A stretch of 64,000 bases of DNA from Siderastrea siderea. Taxonomy: Eukaryota; Cnidaria; Anthozoa; Scleractinia; Rhizangiidae. The notes beneath the pieces are model-generated. The model made no database searches. It saw nothing but the letters and a program-made list of their open reading frames with translations, and had not been told where the DNA came from. The stretch is from the NCBI GenBank assembly GCA_964030785.1, contig OZ034968.1:74818427-74882426 (forward strand), written 5' to 3'. A program made the translations under genes and the position numbers. This document shows, piece by piece, positions 55,413 through 64,000 of the stretch (the first letter of the stretch is position 1; every line of letters starts with the position of its first letter).

Positions 55413-55807
55413 AGGCTGGTTTTCACTAGCGAGGGAGTCAGCATGGAGCGTTATGATCTAGTGAAAATCAAACAAAGGAGTCGTAAGCAGTTTCCGATTG
55501 CGCTTACGATCAGGTGAAAACCAGATTGTCGCAGTCGTAAGCAGAAGCGGAAGAAAACTTCAACAATCTGGTTTTCACTAGATCGCAGGCGACGGAGTCG
55601 TAAGTGCAATCGGAATAAAATGGAAACGTTCTGATTCTTGTGACTCCGATTCCGTCGCCCTTACGATTCCGCTTATACGACTCCGTTGTCTTTAATTTTC
55701 ACTAGATGGTAGGCGCCCTTTCGATTCCGCTTATACGACTCCGTTGTTTTTAATTTTCTCTAGATTGTAGGCGCTCTTACGACTCCGTCGCTAGTGAAAA
55801 CCAGCCT
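55413..55807. mobile_element. PIF/Harbinger-type MITE with TAA target duplication
   Basis: The termini AGGCTGGTTTTCACTAGCGA and the complement bound 395 bp. Both flanks read TAA (55410-55412 and 55808-55810). Internal copies of GGTTTTCAC(T/C)AG and GACTCCGT(C/T)G recur in both orientations. No ORF. Confidence 0.82.
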
Positions 55808-55812
55808 TAAGG

Positions 55813-55992
55813 ATGGCCGATGAGATCTTCACCCTCCGCCAGGATTCCTTGGGGGAATTGCGTTCGTATCTGAAGCCGCTGACGCGAAGCCAGGAGCTGT
55901 GTTCAGTGTTGCAAAGTAAATCTAGAAGTCATCAATCACAGATATATGATTCATTTATCCACAGTTTATTGTTAAACAACTTAGAAAAATAG
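55813..55992 (+). CDS. Short unrecognised ORF (59 codons)
   Basis: The frame from ATG at 55813 begins MADEIFTLRQDSLGELRSYL, with high GC and a coding-like third-base pattern up to about 55910, after which it becomes AT-rich. A GT at 55915 could be a splice donor (after LCSVLQ). If real it is a first exon whose rest I cannot locate. Confidence 0.25.
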   Translation: MADEIFTLRQDSLGELRSYLKPLTRSQELCSVLQSKSRSHQSQIYDSFIHSLLLNNLEK

Positions 55993-55999
55993 AAATAAA

Positions 56000-58199
56000 T
56001 ACATTGACCAGCCTGTCCATGTTTCGTAGATCCTACACACGTCAGATAACTCCTGTCTTTTATAAGGGTAGGAGGAAAAGGGACGGGTGTCTTCTCTTGC
56101 CGTTAATCCGAGGTGAGGTCCAAAAACAAAGGCAGGTTTAGGGTAAGGTTAAAGTTGGACCTAATACCTGGCAGTGTTTACCTAAAGAAACCGAAATGAG
56201 GACGCCAAGGCACGGTTACCGGTCAAGTTTATGGAGCGATATTTGCTGAAATTCACCCGACAAAGAAACATATTATAAGGAGGAAGCAAAATTTAGTTAT
56301 CCTGGCCTGTTCGAAAGGAGACGGATCGAAACACAGAGGTTTGCACAGCTGTGGGTGGGTAACTCTTGCCACACAGACATACAAAATTCTGTAAGTTTGA
56401 CGCTTTTCCAAAGAAAACATTTCAATCCATATTCAACATATTTGTTCTCATTTGCTGCTTACTAAGTGGTACAAATGTTATCTAATCAACTGATCTGTAC
56501 GCTTGGTAAACCGGCTACGTTTAAAGCCCGAAAGCAACAAATTTGGGTCTAAGGACACCCCCACCCTTGTGCAGTTTAAATAAGCATATCAACAATCCTA
56601 TAAGCGATAAGAAGCTTACCCAAGTGTTTAAAACCTACGGCTGCACCGAGCCCCAGGATTTGTTTTCACTTTGCAAGTGTCTAACTGACACATTCAAGTG
56701 ATATACAACTTTCCGATCGCCACTTCAGACTAAAAATACTGAAGTTTAATACTGGGGAAGTAAATACAGCAACGCATCCAATTAGATAATACAAAATTTA
56801 TACAAAAGTGCAACCGCAAAGCGAAATCAAAATTCGACAACAAATTCTAGTTTCAATTATCATACTCACTGCTACCAGTTACTGAATATTCTCATTGAGG
56901 CAAAACTTTCCTGTTTACAAGACTGGTGAGAAAACCTTACGAACAGAAACGACAGGAAAAAGGTTCGCACTGAGATGTTATTCGCCTGTACTGTTAACTC
57001 ATTTGTTGTCTTACAGTACAGACGCAAGGGCGTGACCAATTTAATTAATTCGAATGCTTTCGTAAGATAGACTAGCCAATCAGAATTCGAGGATAGCAGA
57101 ATTAGTCAATCAGAACTTGACATCTTCCTGAGTAGTTTTTTTGGGGGAACTATCATCGAATTTTGATTGGCTAGCATGCGAATTAATTTAAGGGGTGACT
57201 TCTTTGCGAGCCGTGCTGCAGAAAACTCTCACTTCATAAAACAAACCGTTGTATTTAGTCTCAACTATACTGACTTGAGGCAACCTTCCCTTACCAATTT
57301 ACAAAAAATCACCCCAAGTCAGGGAAGCCACCGGCTCAGATATGAAGCAGCATCCCTGGTAAGACTTGGAAGCTTTAAAGCAAAACCACGGCGATCACGG
57401 TGGAGGCGTCAGTGAAAAGGCTTGAATAATTAATGAATATAAATGGCTCCACACGTGGGTTATACCTGTTGGCAGACGATGGTTAAAAAATACCAATATG
57501 TATAACGCACATGCAGAGCAACTGAGAGTTACTAAACACTTGGTCCACAAAACTGAGCAGCAGATGAGCCGATCGTAGCCAAAGAGGTCCCTTAGCTGTG
57601 GGCAGCAGCGCGTCATGTGCGACTAAAGTGAACAGAATCAGACCCGTATCTTACATAGACAACCCCTGCATTACGAGTAATGTTTTTAACTTAGAGAAAC
57701 AAACTTTCCGTTGATAGAAACACGGTTTTCTTCATCTTTTTTGCGCCACCACTTTAATCACAGAATGTGAACAATCAGAGCGTGTGCTTGCTCTTAACCA
57801 GGGGTGTTTATGTAATAAAGTGTGTTGTATCGTGAGGCGATTTTCCCAGTTTTGCCCCACACCTGGTTTGCCTCGTGGTGTTTTTACGTCCTGACAATGC
57901 AGATGAATTTCACTTGTTCTTCAAGTTAAATAGTACTTTTTTTGTCACAGCAAAGCAAATCACTGAATCACTACCCATTTTTTTAAGAGCTCAAGGGACC
58001 TTAAATATTTTCACTACATAATCAGTCTTAAAAAATCCAGAACTCTTGACGTCCGCCAGACCAAACTGACATGCCGATGCCTTGAACAACAAGCTGCCTT
58101 GAACAACTTCGGTACAGTCTTTCAGAAAGTCCTTGCCTCCGAAAGAAAGATAACTTTAATATACTACATCTTCACAACTCGTCCAGGAAGCAGTTGTAG
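56000..58199. other. Non-coding; possibly 3' UTR and flank of the TACC gene
   Basis: No recognisable coding frame. The minus strand has AATAAA near 55970, which could terminate a long TACC 3' UTR, but there is no proof. A frame at 57167-57415 (plus) has no known motif. Confidence 0.35.
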
Positions 58200-62059
<3,860 letters not shown>

Positions 62060-64000
62060 CTGGAATACAGCGCCTAGGAAGTCAAACAAGTAAGGTTAAG
62101 TCTAAACTAAAAATAAAGAGATCAATTGATATGACCAGCACAAAAATTTGAGTTGAATTTCCGGTCTACAATTACACTGGACAATTTTTAACCCGGTTTC
62201 AGTTATAGAATACTAGAAAAAAATTTCCACACAACGAAAAACCTTAGTTCTCAGAAGTTTCACTGAGTAGAAAAACTTAAGCAAAAACCGCACAGGGATA
62301 CTAGCAACAACAGCACAGAACTTTCCCAAAAAAGTACTGCACAATAGTTTCGAATTGAATGGTCACACTTCGGAAATTCACCAACAAACTCAAAAGTTAG
62401 AACCACCTTGTACAGCACATTAAACAGTACCATAGGAAAGTAGTGCTTAGTAGTTTTTTTTTTCAATGGTCACACTTAACGATTTCATCCATAGACTGAC
62501 TCTGAGATTGACAGCGCCAACGCAAGTCTTTGTTGCAACAACATGTTGCATGGGTTGAAACTGTGTCATATAAATGTTGCGTTAAAGGCAGTTACATCCA
62601 ACATAAGATTGTAGCGACCGGGGGAACTTGTTCACAGTCTATAGCGACCGTGTTGCGTTAACAGCTGATCCTTTCGTGAAAGCACCGTTTAAAGTATTGT
62701 TGTCGTTCAACACTAAAATTGTCACGGATGAAAGACACCCACAACAATATCATAAAAATACAGGCAAAACCACTGAAGCAAGCATGGCTAACCTCTTTTT
62801 TCACGGTGTGTTCATTAACATTATGTCCAAAACAAACAACAGTCTTGAAAAAACTCCACAGAACCATGATCTTTGCTCTTTGATCCGAAAGACAATGATC
62901 AGATGATATCCAACAATTGAGAACTCTTCGCTGCCACAAACACGCTTAGCGAAGAGGGCGATCGCATTTTACCACCACTTAATTTAAGCCAAACAATTTG
63001 ACGTTTGAAAAAGATGTCCAAAAAGTCTGTATGGGTCGTGGATTTTCTCGACAAGGTTTTAAAGTAGCATTTCTGTTAACAACACAATAACGCCATTTCT
63101 ACTCAGTGTTTACAAAGCCATTTGAAAGTCACTAGCCACCAGCACGTGAGGCTTTCGCGCGTTAAAGGTTTCCAGTCTCCATATAAGGAATGTTGCCGCA
63201 TTGACGCGTTACATGACAGGTCACTCAGTATATTAACCAATGGGACGCGTGCTTTATCCTAACAAGAATCCATAAAAGGACTCCGACCCCGACTTTGTTT
63301 TTGTTTCCAAACAAACGTCAAACACCAGTCCACTACTTACTGATCATTAATATTAAATGACATCAGGATCGCTAATGGAAGAATCCGCGAGCCACCTGTC
63401 TACTGATTCGTTTTGACAACAAAACAGTCAAAACAATGACTTCAAACGGAAATAACTTGTTATCACGAAAAAGCTTTTTTTCTCCGTTTATGTTTTTACG
63501 AGTATATTCTGTAATTTGACACAGATCTTCTCGCACGTTTCTAAATCTTCAACCCAGTTTAATTGAGAAAGTCGCTAAAAGAATCCCTCTTCAATCCATC
63601 AAAAATTGCTATTGGAATTGTGTCTAAGTACTAAAATGAAAACGAAATTCTAAGATTCAAATACCGAATAAATGAGCCGGGGTAGTATTTACATAGTGAT
63701 GAAGTCTACTCTGTCAACATATTTTAACCTCGAGCTATGCTAATAAAATGAAGGACTGGTTTGAAATTCTTCCTCAGCAAAGGACATGTTTTGCAATGTG
63801 ACAAGTTTTCCTCTATTAAAGCAAACTTCTTTGTTTCGTTATTTACGTTTTCATTCTATGCTTGAAGATTCTTTTTGCAAGAATACAGAATGAAAGGAAA
63901 CAAGACATAGCATCAGGCTTTTGCCAAATTCAGCGGGCTAATCTGAAATATTTATACATATTAGTCTGTTGATTTTCATTTCATTCAGCCTCTGACACAA
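62060..64000. other. No gene recognised; probably TACC intron or upstream region
   Basis: No splice-bounded coding block with TACC features could be found. A frame at 62628-62906 (plus) shows no known motif. The phase of the 55-bp exons requires an upstream exon ending with two codon bases, which must lie here unrecognised or beyond the window edge. Confidence 0.4.

Overview
The window looks like animal nuclear DNA, most likely from an anthozoan cnidarian (stony coral or close relative). It is AT-rich, its genes have many introns with GT-AG signals, and its repeats (palindromic MITEs, CR1/L2-like LINE tails, a tRNA-derived SINE, a chromodomain Ty3/gypsy element) are of kinds I associate with coral genomes. 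No search was run, so the organism is an inference.

Layout. (1) 0.9-7.8 kb, minus strand: a complete six-exon short-chain dehydrogenase/reductase gene of the DHRS7 type (324 aa), with MITEs and a LINE 3' fragment in its introns. (2) 8-10.9 kb: intergenic, with a small Mutator-like MITE (9-bp target duplication) and simple repeats. (3) 11-29 kb: a nest of copies of one Ty3/gypsy LTR-retrotransposon family. It holds protease, RT, RNase H, integrase with GPY/F and chromodomain, an envelope-like ORF with signal peptide and membrane anchor, a further ORF downstream of env, gag-like fragments, and LTRs A to E plus the 3' end of G; LTR F lies at 45.5 kb. All protein genes in it are broken. LTRs A-F share a U3 block that reads as a heat-shock element (TTCnnGAAnnTTCnnGAA, perfect in two copies). 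(4) 29.2-39.3 kb: a 10-kb tandem array of about fifteen units built from an LTR end, a GA-rich minisatellite and a conserved 85-98 codon ORF, with recent higher-order duplication. (5) 39.3-50 kb: repeats, LTR relics, and a Crypton/DUF3504-type gene fragment split by a MITE. (6) 50.2-55.8 kb: a 2.1-kb transposon with repeat-built inverted ends that appears to interrupt a minus-strand exon, a 1-kb element with CAATCGAAC-rich ends and a HIRAN-like ORF, and a Harbinger-type MITE. (7) 58.2-62.1 kb, minus strand: the 3' part of a TACC (transforming acidic coiled-coil) gene, including two duplicated 55-bp exons whose phases predict mutually exclusive splicing; its 5' part is not found in the window.

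Only DHRS7 and TACC are confident host genes. Almost everything between them is mobile-element history. The most interesting points are the heat-shock-element signature in the LTRs, the tandem array that carries an ORF, the env-plus-extra-ORF structure of the retroelement, and the predicted mutually exclusive TACC exons.
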